Position numbers and translations under genes: made by a program | The notes under the pieces: model-generated | Databases searched by the model: none | The model's input: only the letters and a program-made list of their open reading frames with translations | Told to the model about the DNA's origin: nothing | Part shown: one piece after another, positions 24,083-33,420 of the stretch | Position numbering within the stretch: position 1 is the first letter of the stretch | Layout: each line of letters opens with the position of its first letter | Origin: JAABRU01 sp050180235 | Lineage (GTDB): Bacteria > Desulfobacterota > Desulfobacteria > Desulfobacterales > Desulfococcaceae | Reading direction: 5' to 3' | Assembly (NCBI GenBank): GCA_050180235.1 | Contig: JBFXEJ010000047.1 | Coordinates: 1 to 43,758 of the forward strand | DNA length: 43,758 nucleotides

Positions 24083-24370
24083 CGCTGTATCACGGTATGA
24101 ATCATTCTTATCAGAATACCTTATTTTTTTTCAATACTTTTTTATATACTGTTTGTGTCTGAGAGCAAGGATTTTTTCGTCTGCCTGTTCCGGGAAGGCA
24201 AATTTTTCCGGCATATTTTCGGAATCTGTGCTGAAAAAAAATATGGTCTTATGGCCTGGTTCCTGCTATAATCAGCAAATCGGTAAAATATCCTTTCATC
24301 CGGACGCCCGAACTGAAAGTCCGGAGTTTTGTTTTTTGCCAGATTTTCAGTTTGGCACTCCTTTATCTTC

Positions 24371-24477
24371 TTAGGTGATTTCCGGAAAAGAATATACCGC
24401 CAAAGTATCAAAAGCTTCCGGCTTTTGACCTTGCCTGTGAACTGAACCGGGATATTTATTTTCAGAAATCACCTTAA
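24371..24477. repeat. Family C element
   Basis: A nearly exact reverse-orientation partner of 31856-31961: TTAGGTGATTTCC end, TATACCGC, AAAGTATCAAAAGCTTCC, CTGTGAACTGAACCGG and AAATCACCTTA end. The rest of the gap 24083-24641 holds only this, the next repeat and AT-rich DNA. Confidence 0.7.
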
Positions 24478-24512
24478 CGGAATAACAGTAAGGCTGACGG
24501 CAGAAAAAACCG

Positions 24513-24600
24513 GTAGTGGGTCAAACCGGCTGATGATGCGGAAAAAACGCTCTCCTCCCCGGGGAGGGGAATTTCAGAATCAACTGATTTGACCTGCTAT
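24513..24600. repeat. Degenerate family A element
   Basis: The left end GTAGTGGGTCAAACCGGCTG and the decayed right end (CAACTGATTTGACCTGCTAT) surround a CTCCCCGGGGAG palindrome. It lies 41 bp ahead of the thioredoxin start. Confidence 0.55.
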
Positions 24601-24641
24601 CAAAAAAACTGTGTTTGGACAGCATAAATAAGGAAGAAAAT

Positions 24642-25097
24642 ATGAATCAGACAAATTCGTATATCATGCGCTGCACATCCTGCGGAACCCGGAACCGGAT
24701 TCCGGCAGAAAAAATCGGTCAGTCCGCAATCTGCGGAAAATGCCGGGCTTCCATTGACACCTCGGTGCTGAATATGTCTCATCCTCTGGTGGTGACGGAC
24801 AGCAGTTTTCAGTCTCAGGTTATCCTTTCCCCTTTGCCCGTGCTGATGGACTGCTGGGCACCCTGGTGCGGGCCCTGCCAGATGATGGGTCCTGTTATGG
24901 AGCAGTTGGCTGCCGAATGGAAGGGAAAAATCCGTGTCTGCAAAATGAATGTGGATGAAAACCCTGCAACATCCAACCAGTATCAGATAAGAAGCATTCC
25001 CACACTGCTGATCTTTGACAAAGGACAGTTGCAGGACAGCCTGACCGGTGCGCTGCCCAGACACAGCATTGTCCAGGCCATGAAGGCGTATCTGTAG
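24642..25097 (+). CDS. trxC: Thioredoxin with N-terminal zinc ribbon (thioredoxin 2 type)
   Basis: 151 aa from the ATG at 24642, which has AAGGA 7 nt upstream; a longer frame to 24615 lacks a proper start. Residues 10-35 hold two Cys pairs, CTSC and CGKC, forming the zinc ribbon of TrxC. The thioredoxin fold follows with the redox site WAPWCGPC and the cis-Pro segment RSIPTLL. It is a cytoplasmic disulfide reductase; TrxC types are often linked to oxidative stress. The next gene starts directly after its stop. Confidence 0.93.
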   Translation: MNQTNSYIMRCTSCGTRNRIPAEKIGQSAICGKCRASIDTSVLNMSHPLVVTDSSFQSQVILSPLPVLMDCWAPWCGPCQMMGPVMEQLAAEWKGKIRVCKMNVDENPATSNQYQIRSIPTLLIFDKGQLQDSLTGALPRHSIVQAMKAYL

Positions 25098-25997
25098 ATG
25101 AATCATGACATACGGTGCGAACTTCTTGCACAGAGGACAGCAGATATATTCCGCTGCGGTCTGCATGCTGATTCGGATATTGTTCATTATATCCGATCTG
25201 TTTTTTCAGATCCAAGCCTGCCGGAACTTGCGGACATACTGACTGATGATGATAACGCGGAAAACGGCCCCCTGACAGAACTGATTTTTTTTCCTGATGA
25301 AAACATGCAGGCCGGGCTGGAAAATATTCTGGAACAGGAATCTTACGAAGAGAATGACCGGGAAAGGATTTTGCGGTATCTGTACCGTGAGCCGGTAAAA
25401 GCAAAAATCATTTTTCCGGACATGGGCGAACTGAGGATGGCGGTTCCCCGCTGGGCGGCTGAGGGATTCATACGGAGACTCAGTATTTCCAAAAAATCAG
25501 ACTGCCGGATTATCCGGGCCATTGAGAAATATGTTCCGGCAGACTTCAGGAATATATTCAAAGTCCGTGTGCGGAATTCCCGCTTTGCCCAAAATGGAAA
25601 AAATACCGCTTTTCTATGCCATTTTCTGGAAAAAACAGAAATGAATCTGCCCGAAGATGTTGATATGTTTGATTATGTGCTGTGTTTTCTTGATCAGATC
25701 CGGGAAAGCGATCAGATTTACAGGGCTTTGATGGACAAAAAGAAAAGCTGTTTCCGCTGTCTGGAGGAAAACACCCGCTTTGAACAGCAGTTGGGAAGAG
25801 GCAATATGGAAATTCTGCTGCTGCAGGGCATCCGGCCCCCGCAGATGACCCGTGACGCGGCACTGAAAGAAATGTCCCTCATTGACCGGATCAGTTATGC
25901 GGTATTTGGCAGAAGCGAGGATATGGAACCCGCATTTGTCAGCAGTGAAATCATGGAAGAGCCGGATATGGCTGAACTGATCCGGAAACTCTCATAA
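25098..25997 (+). CDS. Conserved-looking protein of unknown function
   Basis: 299 aa, soluble, acidic in the N-terminal third, no signal or membrane segment. Distinctive parts are LPELADILTDDDNAENGPLT, FFPDENMQAGLENIL and VPRWAAEGFIRRL. Its ATG follows the thioredoxin stop without a gap, and the hybrid kinase begins 8 nt after its own stop, so the three form an operon. I do not recognise the family. The context suggests redox or signalling; that is a guess. Confidence 0.7.
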   Translation: MNHDIRCELLAQRTADIFRCGLHADSDIVHYIRSVFSDPSLPELADILTDDDNAENGPLTELIFFPDENMQAGLENILEQESYEENDRERILRYLYREPVKAKIIFPDMGELRMAVPRWAAEGFIRRLSISKKSDCRIIRAIEKYVPADFRNIFKVRVRNSRFAQNGKNTAFLCHFLEKTEMNLPEDVDMFDYVLCFLDQIRESDQIYRALMDKKKSCFRCLEENTRFEQQLGRGNMEILLLQGIRPPQMTRDAALKEMSLIDRISYAVFGRSEDMEPAFVSSEIMEEPDMAELIRKLS

Positions 25998-26004
25998 CAA
26001 TCGC

Positions 26005-28440
26005 ATGGAAGCAGGTAAAATCAGCGTGAAAGAAAAAAAAGACATATCCCCCGTCATTTTCGTTCTGGAAGATGATGAAACCCTGGCTTCCCTGATCCGG
26101 AAAAAACTGGTACGGGAAGGCTATGAGATCATCCTGTCTTCAGACGAGACACAGGCGCTTGCCGCAATTGCCGGAGAACCGCCTGATCTGCTCCTGCTGG
26201 ATTATCAGCTTTCCGCAATCACCGGCAAAGAATTTATTGCGCAGTTGCAGCAGACTGCTCCGGATATTCCCTTTGTCATCATGACCGGATACGGGGATGA
26301 AAAAATTGCCGTAAACATGATGAAAATGGGAGCCAGGGATTATCTGGTCAAGGATGTGAATTTTATTGACCTGCTTCCCTCTGTTGTTGAAAGAACCCTG
26401 AAAGGCATCCATACACAGAGGGAACTGGAGATCGCACAGAAATCGCTCAAGGACAGCGAGGAAAGATTTCGGAAACTTTTTGAAACCTCTCTGGACGCCA
26501 TCGGCATTCTGTCGGGAAATTCCCCGAAGTTTATTATGGTCAATCCGGCCTTTACGGATCTGTCCGGCTATTCTGAAAAAGAAATTCTGTCTCTTTCTCC
26601 GGAGAAAATATGGAAACTGGTTCATCCCGAAGATCGGGACAGGGTGCGTCAGCGCTTTGAAGACAGAACGGCAGGCAAAAATTCTCCCGCGAAATATGAA
26701 TTCCGCATTATCCGCAAAGACGGAGCTGTCCGCTGGATGGAAGTGCTGGGCAGTCTGATGGAAAAGGGAACCTTTCCTGTCACGCAGTCCATCTACAGGG
26801 ATATTACCGAACGCAAACAGATAGAGGAAGCCCTGCGCAGAAGCGAGGAGCGTTTCAAACTGGCACTGGAAGCCGCAACGCATGGGATTTTTGACTGGAA
26901 TTTTCAGACAGGCAACGTATTTTTCAGCCCCTATTATTATAAAATGCTGGGGTACGAACCCGATGAATTTCCGGCATCTCAGGAATCATGGGAAAAACTC
27001 CTGCACCCGGAAGACAGGGAATATGCTGTTGGAATTCTGAAAGAATATTTCACACATAACAGAGCTTCCCATCAGATCGAATTCCGGATCCGGGCAAAAT
27101 CCGGGGAATGGAAATGGATTCTCAGCCGCGGAAAGATTGTTGAATGGGATGAACATCATCATCCCGTGCGTTTCATCGGAACCCATGTGGATATCAGCGC
27201 ACGGAAAAAGGCAGAAATAGAGCGGGGTATTCTGGAAAATCAGCTACGGCAGTCGCAGAAAATGGAGGCTGTGGGACAGTTGGCCGGAGGCGTGGCCCAT
27301 GATTTCAACAATATGCTCTTTGTCATTTCCGGTTACAGCGAACTGATACTGGATCAGATGGCTGCGGAAGATCCCCTGCGCCAAAATATCTGGGAAATCA
27401 TGAAGGTTACGGAGCGGGCGACGCGGCTGGTCCGCCAGCTTCTGCTGTTCAGCCGCAAACAGTCCATGCAGCCCGGATTTCTTGAACCCAATGAACTGAT
27501 CGGCAATGCCCTCAAAATGCTCCGGAGAATCATCGGAGAGCATATTTCACTTGAATTTCATCCCGGATCTGATGTGAAAAACATTCATGCGGATCCCGGA
27601 CAGATGGAACAGATACTTATGAATCTCTGTCTGAATGCAAGGGATGCCATGCCCGGAGGCGGCAGAATTCTCATTGAAACCGGGAATATCCATGCGGATG
27701 CCGGATTCTGCGGACGCCATGCCTGGGCCAGACCCGGTAATTTTGTCATGATCAGTGTTTCAGACATGGGAAAAGGGATTCCGCGGGAACTGCAGGAACA
27801 TGTTTTTGAGCCTTTTTTTACGACAAAGGAAGTGGGAAAAGGAACAGGGCTGGGGCTTTCCGTGGTTTACGGCATTGTCAGATCCCATGATGGAATGATC
27901 CATCTGTACAGCGAACCCGGACAGGGAACCACGCTGAAAATCTATCTGCCTGCCAGAACACAGACAGTTTGCGCGGAGCCGGGTGAACCTCCGGAAAACA
28001 TAAAACCGGCAGATTCAGGAGTAATTCTGCTGGCTGAAGACGAAGAAGCAGTAAGGGACATGCTGATTCAGACCCTGAAAAAAAACGGATACAGCGTCAT
28101 TCCCGCGCAGGACGGCAATGAGGCCATCCGCCTGTATCAGGAGCATAAGCACCGCATTGACATCGCCCTTCTGGATCTTGTAATGCCGGGAACCGGAGGA
28201 TTGGAGGTGCTGGAAAAAATCAAATCCGCTGATCCCGGACTGCCCGTGATTCTCATGACCGGTTACAGCCGGAATATGCTGGAAAAAGAAACAGATCTGC
28301 TGATCCGGTGCGAGATGATTCAGAAACCTTACAGATCAAATGAGCTTCTGGTCAAAATCAGGGCAATGCTGGAAAAAAGATCCATGACATCACCTGATGG
28401 CAAAGCTCCTTTTTCAATTCCCAATCTTCCGGAACCATGA
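26005..28440 (+). CDS. Hybrid sensor histidine kinase (REC-PAS-PAS-HisKA-HATPase-REC)
   Basis: 811 aa, no membrane segment, so cytoplasmic. The N-terminal receiver has its phospho-acceptor Asp66 in LLLLDYQLS. Two PAS/PAC units follow (about 145-275 and 285-410). The histidine kinase core has His432 in GGVAHDFNNM and HATPase boxes NLCLNARDAMP, DMGKGIP, FFTTKEVGKGTGLGL. The second receiver at the C-terminus has Asp724 in ALLDLVMPG. With a receiver at each end it can both receive and pass on phosphate. Its stop overlaps the HAD gene start by 4 nt (ATGA). Confidence 0.95.
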   Translation: MEAGKISVKEKKDISPVIFVLEDDETLASLIRKKLVREGYEIILSSDETQALAAIAGEPPDLLLLDYQLSAITGKEFIAQLQQTAPDIPFVIMTGYGDEKIAVNMMKMGARDYLVKDVNFIDLLPSVVERTLKGIHTQRELEIAQKSLKDSEERFRKLFETSLDAIGILSGNSPKFIMVNPAFTDLSGYSEKEILSLSPEKIWKLVHPEDRDRVRQRFEDRTAGKNSPAKYEFRIIRKDGAVRWMEVLGSLMEKGTFPVTQSIYRDITERKQIEEALRRSEERFKLALEAATHGIFDWNFQTGNVFFSPYYYKMLGYEPDEFPASQESWEKLLHPEDREYAVGILKEYFTHNRASHQIEFRIRAKSGEWKWILSRGKIVEWDEHHHPVRFIGTHVDISARKKAEIERGILENQLRQSQKMEAVGQLAGGVAHDFNNMLFVISGYSELILDQMAAEDPLRQNIWEIMKVTERATRLVRQLLLFSRKQSMQPGFLEPNELIGNALKMLRRIIGEHISLEFHPGSDVKNIHADPGQMEQILMNLCLNARDAMPGGGRILIETGNIHADAGFCGRHAWARPGNFVMISVSDMGKGIPRELQEHVFEPFFTTKEVGKGTGLGLSVVYGIVRSHDGMIHLYSEPGQGTTLKIYLPARTQTVCAEPGEPPENIKPADSGVILLAEDEEAVRDMLIQTLKKNGYSVIPAQDGNEAIRLYQEHKHRIDIALLDLVMPGTGGLEVLEKIKSADPGLPVILMTGYSRNMLEKETDLLIRCEMIQKPYRSNELLVKIRAMLEKRSMTSPDGKAPFSIPNLPEP

Positions 28441-29204
28441 AAAACATATCTCAGGAAAAAAAAGCCGGGATTCGCACCCTTGTTCTGGATTTTGACGGAA
28501 CTCTGATCTGCGGGAGCATCCTGCCAAACTGGGTGTTTGTGATCCTGGGGCATCCGGGACTGTGTTTTAGGCAAAAACTGTTTTTTTTCTGCAACAGCAT
28601 GGTCAGAGGTTTTCTGTCCCTGCTTTTTTCCCGTTTTGCACGGACATCAGAACGGGGGGTTAAACTGGCCTGCATGAATTTCAAAGGAATAGAAACAGAT
28701 ACTGTGGAAAAACTTATCTGTCAGCCAGCCCCCGGGCTTCTTCGCATAATAAGCCGGTTTTTGCATGGAAAAAATCCGGATCAAACCGCAGTCCGTCTCA
28801 ACCAAAAACTCCTGCCGGTTCTTCAGCATGTCATACAGCAGTGCGAAACCATGCCGGAGATCAGAATTTACTCCCAGGGTTCTTTTCCACTTGCCATCCG
28901 GATGTTTCTGCAAAGAAAGGATGTGGAAATTGCGCTGTGTTCCGCAGGAATCAGAGCGGATGCGGTTTTGCTGGATGTGAATGAACCGGAGATGGAAAAA
29001 GACAGGATTTTCACCGGAAGAGTGCGGGAACCGATCCGGACAAAATACAGCCGTATATACGGGCTGGATGAGTCCTGTCTTTTTATCGGCGATGATGCGG
29101 ATGAACGTGTTATCCGCAGGGCCGGGCTGGAAAATGTGCGCTTTGTGAACTGGAAAAAAGTCTGTGTGCACGGAAATTCACTGCAGGGGAATTCCCAAAA
29201 ATAA
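28437..29204 (+). CDS. HAD-superfamily hydrolase (HAD-IB-like)
   Basis: 255 aa. Motif I is LVLDFDGTL with Asp18 (nucleophile) and Asp20; motif II is probably IYSQGS near residue 144; a late FIGDDADERV supplies motif IV. This is the SerB-like phosphatase layout with a helical cap. The start overlaps the hybrid kinase stop by 4 nt, so it is co-translated. The substrate is unknown; a small phosphomonoester is likely. Confidence 0.8.
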   Translation: MKNISQEKKAGIRTLVLDFDGTLICGSILPNWVFVILGHPGLCFRQKLFFFCNSMVRGFLSLLFSRFARTSERGVKLACMNFKGIETDTVEKLICQPAPGLLRIISRFLHGKNPDQTAVRLNQKLLPVLQHVIQQCETMPEIRIYSQGSFPLAIRMFLQRKDVEIALCSAGIRADAVLLDVNEPEMEKDRIFTGRVREPIRTKYSRIYGLDESCLFIGDDADERVIRRAGLENVRFVNWKKVCVHGNSLQGNSQK

Positions 29205-29230
29205 AAATACCCGTTTTTTATCAGAAAACC

Positions 29231-29258
29231 GCAGTGGCGAAAAAATTTTCGCCACTGC
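29231..29258. terminator. Palindromic hairpin after the HAD gene
   Basis: GCAGTGGCGAAAA pairs with TTTTCGCCACTGC across 28 bp, 26 nt after the HAD stop. The A/T-rich core makes it a plausible terminator. The remaining gap to lptE (29259-29450) shows no credible gene. Confidence 0.5.
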
Positions 29259-29450
29259 AGACAAAAAAGGAAAAAACACTGATGAGCTGCAGAGACAGCC
29301 CCTGAGACTTGAGAAAAGCAGAAAAAAATTTCTGTTTACTCTGCGGAAAAATCCCGGTATGCTGTCTGTCAGAGGTGAACAGAGCCGTCTGACGTTGCAG
29401 CATCTGAAAGTTTTTTTTAAAAAAAACAGCCAACTCCCTGAAGGAATTAT

Positions 29451-29954
29451 ATGACAAAAAAAATCAGCGTATTGCTTGCAATTCTTTTTTTTCTGTCCGC
29501 ATGCGGATACCGCTTTGCCGGAGGCGGAAAACTCCCCTTTGACGTTCAGAGCATGTATGTGGACATTTTTCAGAACCGCACGTCTGAAACCGGGGCTGAG
29601 GTGATGTTTGCCAATGATATGAGTTATGAACTTTCCCGGAACGGCTATACCATTACGGATCGGGAAAAAGCGGATGCGGTGCTCAGCGGAGAAATCACAT
29701 CTGTCAGCATCAGCACAGCTTCCCGCAGAGGCCAGATCACGTCATTGGAGAGGCGGGTTACAGCCACAGTAAACATACGGATAACAGACAGGAACGGGAA
29801 GGATTTGCGGAATCTTTCAGGAATATCGCAAAGCGAAGTGTTTTCGGTGACATCGGAAAGCAGTGCGGATGATTACAACAAACGCCTTATCCTGCAACGC
29901 ATTTCCCGGAGAATTGCCGAGGAGACATATGCACGTCTGAGCGATGAATTCTGA
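29451..29954 (+). CDS. lptE: LptE-type LPS-assembly lipoprotein
   Basis: 167 aa. The signal peptide ends in the lipobox FLSAC with Cys18, followed by GYRFAGG, the hallmark start of mature LptE. LptE plugs the LptD barrel that delivers LPS to the outer membrane. The length and the NRT.E...FANDMSYELSRNG body fit the family. GAAGGA lies upstream of the ATG. lpxK, another LPS gene, is 2 kb downstream. Confidence 0.85.
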   Translation: MTKKISVLLAILFFLSACGYRFAGGGKLPFDVQSMYVDIFQNRTSETGAEVMFANDMSYELSRNGYTITDREKADAVLSGEITSVSISTASRRGQITSLERRVTATVNIRITDRNGKDLRNLSGISQSEVFSVTSESSADDYNKRLILQRISRRIAEETYARLSDEF

Positions 29955-29985
29955 CGGACTTTCTTTTTCAGGCTGTACTGAAATG

Positions 29986-30019
29986 AAAACACCGGGAAGG
30001 GCATTATGTCCCCCCGGTG
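29986..30019 (-). terminator. Terminator of rpsT
   Basis: Reading leftward, CACCGGGGGG and CCCGGTG form a stem (30019 to 29990) followed by TTTTC, 28 bp past the S20 stop. It may also serve lptE from the other side. Confidence 0.65.
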
Positions 30020-30046
30020 ACAGATCACAGCATTGCAGAACCCTTG

Positions 30047-30316
30047 TTATGAGGCTGAAAGGGTATTCACCAGCCTGGCAAGGCGGGAAATTTTGCGGGA
30101 TGCAGCTCTTTTGTGTATGATGCCTTTTTTGGCTGCCTTGGCAATGACAGACTGGGCTTCCGTGAGTTTTGCCAGAGCAACTTCCTGAGTACCTTCCCCT
30201 ACTGTCTGACGTACATTTTTGGTGATATTTTTGACCCGGGTTTTTACAGCCCTGTTGCGGGCATTGCGGTTTTCACTCTGACGGGCGCGTTTTATTGCCG
30301 ATTTATGATTTGCCAA
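30047..30316 (-). CDS. rpsT: 30S ribosomal protein S20
   Basis: 89 aa, the normal size. MANHKSAIKRARQSEKR-type start (here MANHKSAIKRARQSENRN) and KGIIHKRAASRKISRLA near the end are diagnostic. Lys/Arg-rich, three-helix protein binding 16S rRNA in the small subunit. GGAGTGATT precedes the start. It is monocistronic here, with its own terminator. Confidence 0.98.
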   Translation of the reverse strand: MANHKSAIKRARQSENRNARNRAVKTRVKNITKNVRQTVGEGTQEVALAKLTEAQSVIAKAAKKGIIHKRAASRKISRLARLVNTLSAS

Positions 30317-30770
30317 TTTGAATCACTCCTTTCTGTCTTTTTCATTTGATAGCGGATAAACTGACATCCGGTTTGTTTTTGACATTATGAACCTTTTTTT
30401 ATACAGAACTGAATGGGAAATGTCAAGGATATTGTGAATCAGGAAAGGCATTATTCTGAACAGGCCCTTTTATCCCTTTTTGCATATTGGATTTTCTGTT
30501 TTTTCCGGTTCCATGCCCCATTGTTTCTTATTTGCTTTTGAAAGAGGCGGGCTGCGTATATAAACTTTTCAGGAAACCCTGTTTCTCTGAGAAACCCGAT
30601 TTTTTTTGATGTACGAAAATTTTCGTTTATCTGCTTTAGGTGATTTTTTTCTGTAAATCACTTTATCTTTCGCTTTGGCACATTTTATGCTTTTATTGCT
30701 AAGAGGCATACTTGTCTTGCGGGCAGACACCTGCGCATCCTCCCTGATTGTAAAATTTTTTAAGGAAAGT
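30317..30770. other. Intergenic gap between rpsT and the trypsin gene
   Basis: Holds the divergent promoters of rpsT and the protease gene, AT-rich tracts, and a small hairpin with family C-like ends at about 30636-30663 (TTTAGGTGATTT / AAATCACTTTA). A TTTGGCACA...TGCTTTTA sigma54-like pattern near 30675 was considered and is weak. No gene seen. Confidence 0.4.
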
Positions 30771-31793
30771 ATGAAAGTATTTGCATATCTGACCATATCC
30801 ATATTATTTATATTCTGCTTTCCGGGCTTTGGGGAAACAGAGGAAAATACAGACACGCTCTCCCGGTCACCCCGTATTGTGGGGGGCAGGGAGGCTGCAC
30901 CGGGCGAATGGCCCTGGATGGCAGCTTTGATCCGATCATATTATTCCTCCTATAGTTCCGGACAATTCTGCGGCGGATCGCTCATCCATCCCAACTGGGT
31001 GCTTACTGCCGGGCATTGCGCCTACCGGAAACTGCCTTCAGATGTGGATGTGGCACTGAATGTTCACGATCTGGAAAATGATACAGGGGAACGGGTGAAT
31101 GTGAAAAGAATTATTGTTCATCCGTCCTATGACAATTATACCCTGGACTTTGACATTGCCCTTCTGGAACTGGAGCACAGTGTATCCTATGAAACCATCA
31201 GCCCGGTATCAGAAAATTTTGTTCTGGAAGGCCAACTGTCCATCACAATGGGCTGGGGGAAAACAGATTATAATACGTATTCGTATTCTGATGTACTTAT
31301 GGATGTTTTTATTCCGATTGTCAGCAATGAAACCTGCAACGCTGCCTTCAATGTTTTTAATCCAGTCCGTTATCATGATGATATAACAGAAAATATGCTC
31401 TGTGCAGGTTTTGTGGAGGGCGGCAAGGACGCGTGCATTGGCGACAGTGGCGGGCCTTTGATTGTATGGGATGGAAGCGGGTGGAAACTGGCCGGACTTG
31501 TCAGTTGGGGGGAAGACTGCGCCCTTCCGAATCTGTACGGTGTATATACACGGGTTCCAAAACTCATCTCTTTTATCAGACAGTATGTGCCGGTATCCAC
31601 AGTGTCCGGTGATTTTGATCAGAACGGAAGGCTTGGACTTGAAGATGCTGTCGGCATTCTCCAGACAGTGGCCGGTATCCGGCAGGAAGGTTCTGTAAGT
31701 CCCCGCTCCGGTGACTATGACGGAGATGAAAACGTAACTCTGAAAGATGCCCTTGTCATTCTACAGGTTCTTTCGGGAAGCATTCCGGAATAA
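30771..31793 (+). CDS. Secreted trypsin-like serine protease with dockerin-like repeats
   Basis: 340 aa from the ATG at 30771, preceded by AAGGAAAG; the longer frame from 30675 is not used because the signal peptide MKVFAYLTISILFIFCFPG starts here. The mature protease opens with RIVGGREAAPGEWPW, the trypsin activation site. The triad is His in TAGHC, Asp in LDFDIALLEL and Ser in GDSGGPL; six cysteines fit S1A disulfides. After it come two 24-residue calcium-loop repeats (GDFDQNGRLGLEDAVGI and GDYDGDENVTLKDALVI) like a type I dockerin, which may dock to a cohesin or simply stabilise the end. It is exported to the periplasm or outside. Confidence 0.93.
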   Translation: MKVFAYLTISILFIFCFPGFGETEENTDTLSRSPRIVGGREAAPGEWPWMAALIRSYYSSYSSGQFCGGSLIHPNWVLTAGHCAYRKLPSDVDVALNVHDLENDTGERVNVKRIIVHPSYDNYTLDFDIALLELEHSVSYETISPVSENFVLEGQLSITMGWGKTDYNTYSYSDVLMDVFIPIVSNETCNAAFNVFNPVRYHDDITENMLCAGFVEGGKDACIGDSGGPLIVWDGSGWKLAGLVSWGEDCALPNLYGVYTRVPKLISFIRQYVPVSTVSGDFDQNGRLGLEDAVGILQTVAGIRQEGSVSPRSGDYDGDENVTLKDALVILQVLSGSIPE

Positions 31794-31855
31794 TAAATCA
31801 GTTCGCCATTGATTTTTCAGAAAATCCCTTCATGAGAGGGGCATGGGTTTGTTTC

Positions 31856-31961
31856 ATAAGGTGATTTATGAAAATAAATATCCCGGTTCAGTTCACAGGC
31901 ACAGGTCAAAAGCTGGAAGCTTTTGATACTTTTGCGGTATATTTTTTTCTGGAAATTACCC
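31856..31961. repeat. Family C element
   Basis: Reverse-orientation partner of 24371-24477. It starts AAGGTGATTT and ends GGAAATTACCC. A loose family B end (TTCGCCATTGATTT) precedes it at about 31801-31815, right after the protease stop. Confidence 0.7.
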
Positions 31962-32020
31962 AAATTCTGTTTTTGCTTTTTTGAAAAAAATTGCCGAACA
32001 TTATTAAATTCATACAGTTT

Positions 32021-33181
32021 ATGCCGAACACACATTTTTTTGAAAGCATCATAAATCATATCCGGTCCATAATAAGCGGCAGGTACCGATCCTTTTTTGG
32101 GGAAAAGATTCTGTATGCCTTTTCCCTTGCATACACTGCCGGACTTGCCATCCGTGCCTTTCTTTACAGAAAAAATATTCTGACCTCATGCAGACTGCCC
32201 TGTTTTGTCATTTCTGTGGGAAATATCACCGCAGGCGGAACCGGCAAAACTCCCATGACCATATATCTGGCAAAACTGCTCCGGAGTATGGGATACTGCA
32301 CGGTCATCCTCAGCCGGGGATACAGGGGAAAATATATGAAAAAAGGCGGCATTGTAAGTGACGGGAATTCAGTTCTGACGGAGCCGGATGACTCCGGTGA
32401 TGAGCCTTATATGATGGCACTTGCGCTTGGGAATGTGCCGGTGCTGGTGGGACGGAACCGGTGCAAAAGTGCCGGGCTTGCCATGCAGATGTTTCACCCG
32501 GATATTATTCTGCTGGATGACGGATTTCAGCACATGAAACTGAAGCGGAATCTGGATCTGGTGCTGCTGGACTGCCAAAAGCCTTTGGGAAACGGCCATG
32601 TGCTGCCACGCGGAATGCTGCGGGAGCCTGTTTCCGCCCTTAAACGCGGCCATTGTTTCATTCTGACCCGGTGCGAATCAGACAGTCCGGGCAGAAATAC
32701 GGTTTTGTCTGATATCTGCGGCCGCATGCCGGTTTTCAGAACCTGTCACATACCGTATATCCACCACATCACAGATGAACATGGACAGAAACTTTCCCCT
32801 CCGGATGGACAGGAAAAATGGGAGATTTCAGTGCTCAAAAACCGCAGGGTTTTTGCTTTTTCCGGCATTGCCCGCAATGATCTTTTTGTCCGTACTGTGG
32901 AAAATCTGGGATGCACAGTTGCCGGATCAATGGCTTTTCCGGATCATCATCCCTATTCTGCGGCTGATATGCAGGAAATCCGGAGACTGGCCGGGGAAAA
33001 AAATGCTGAACTGATGGTTACAACAGAAAAGGATTCGGTGCGCATTCCCCGTGTGCCGCTTTCCGCTGATATGGAATTTTCTGCGGGAATGGCGGTTATC
33101 GGCATTGAAATTTCATTTGGAGATGAGGCAAATGCCTTTGCCGCATTTATCCGGGAACGTGTCATACCGATTCGCCATTGA
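32021..33181 (+). CDS. lpxK: Tetraacyldisaccharide 4'-kinase
   Basis: 386 aa from the ATG at 32021; a TTG at 31991 is an alternative and neither has a strong ribosome-binding site. LpxK phosphorylates the lipid A precursor at the inner membrane. Walker A is SVGNITAGGTGKTP, preceded by a hydrophobic N-terminal helix; ILDDGFQHMKLKRNLDLVLLD is the second family hallmark, followed by LPRGMLREP. The last residues (IPIRH) and the TGA stop coincide with a family B repeat end (ATACCGATTCGCCATTGA), so the gene's 3' end was rewritten by a repeat. Confidence 0.95.
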   Translation: MPNTHFFESIINHIRSIISGRYRSFFGEKILYAFSLAYTAGLAIRAFLYRKNILTSCRLPCFVISVGNITAGGTGKTPMTIYLAKLLRSMGYCTVILSRGYRGKYMKKGGIVSDGNSVLTEPDDSGDEPYMMALALGNVPVLVGRNRCKSAGLAMQMFHPDIILLDDGFQHMKLKRNLDLVLLDCQKPLGNGHVLPRGMLREPVSALKRGHCFILTRCESDSPGRNTVLSDICGRMPVFRTCHIPYIHHITDEHGQKLSPPDGQEKWEISVLKNRRVFAFSGIARNDLFVRTVENLGCTVAGSMAFPDHHPYSAADMQEIRRLAGEKNAELMVTTEKDSVRIPRVPLSADMEFSAGMAVIGIEISFGDEANAFAAFIRERVIPIRH

Positions 33182-33262
33182 AAATATATACCATTACTTG
33201 AAACATTTCGGTTATAAAATAACGCATTCGAAAGGCATACCTCAGCAGAGTTTTTAAGTATT

Positions 33263-33352
33263 GGTACAGTTTAAACAGCCACGAATAACACGAATCTGCA
33301 CGAATGAACAAACCGTAATTCGTGTCATTCGTGCAATTCGTGGCTGTACCAT
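33263..33352. repeat. Inverted-repeat element with TGGTACAG...CTGTACCA ends
   Basis: TGGTACAG and AGCCACGAAT at the left pair with ATTCGTGGCTGTACCA at the right; the interior holds repeated CACGAAT/ATTCGTG words. Non-coding, between lpxK and the next gene. Confidence 0.55.
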
Positions 33353-33420
33353 AAAATTTTCTGAGTAATGGTATACTTATGAAACACACCCCTGCCCCTC
33401 TCAAGAGGGGATTTTCTAAA

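Noticed and set aside
29205..29450. Possible small basic protein between the HAD gene and lptE
   Set aside because: The frame overlaps the HAD gene end and a palindrome, has no ribosome-binding site and no homology cue; more likely leader or terminator DNA.
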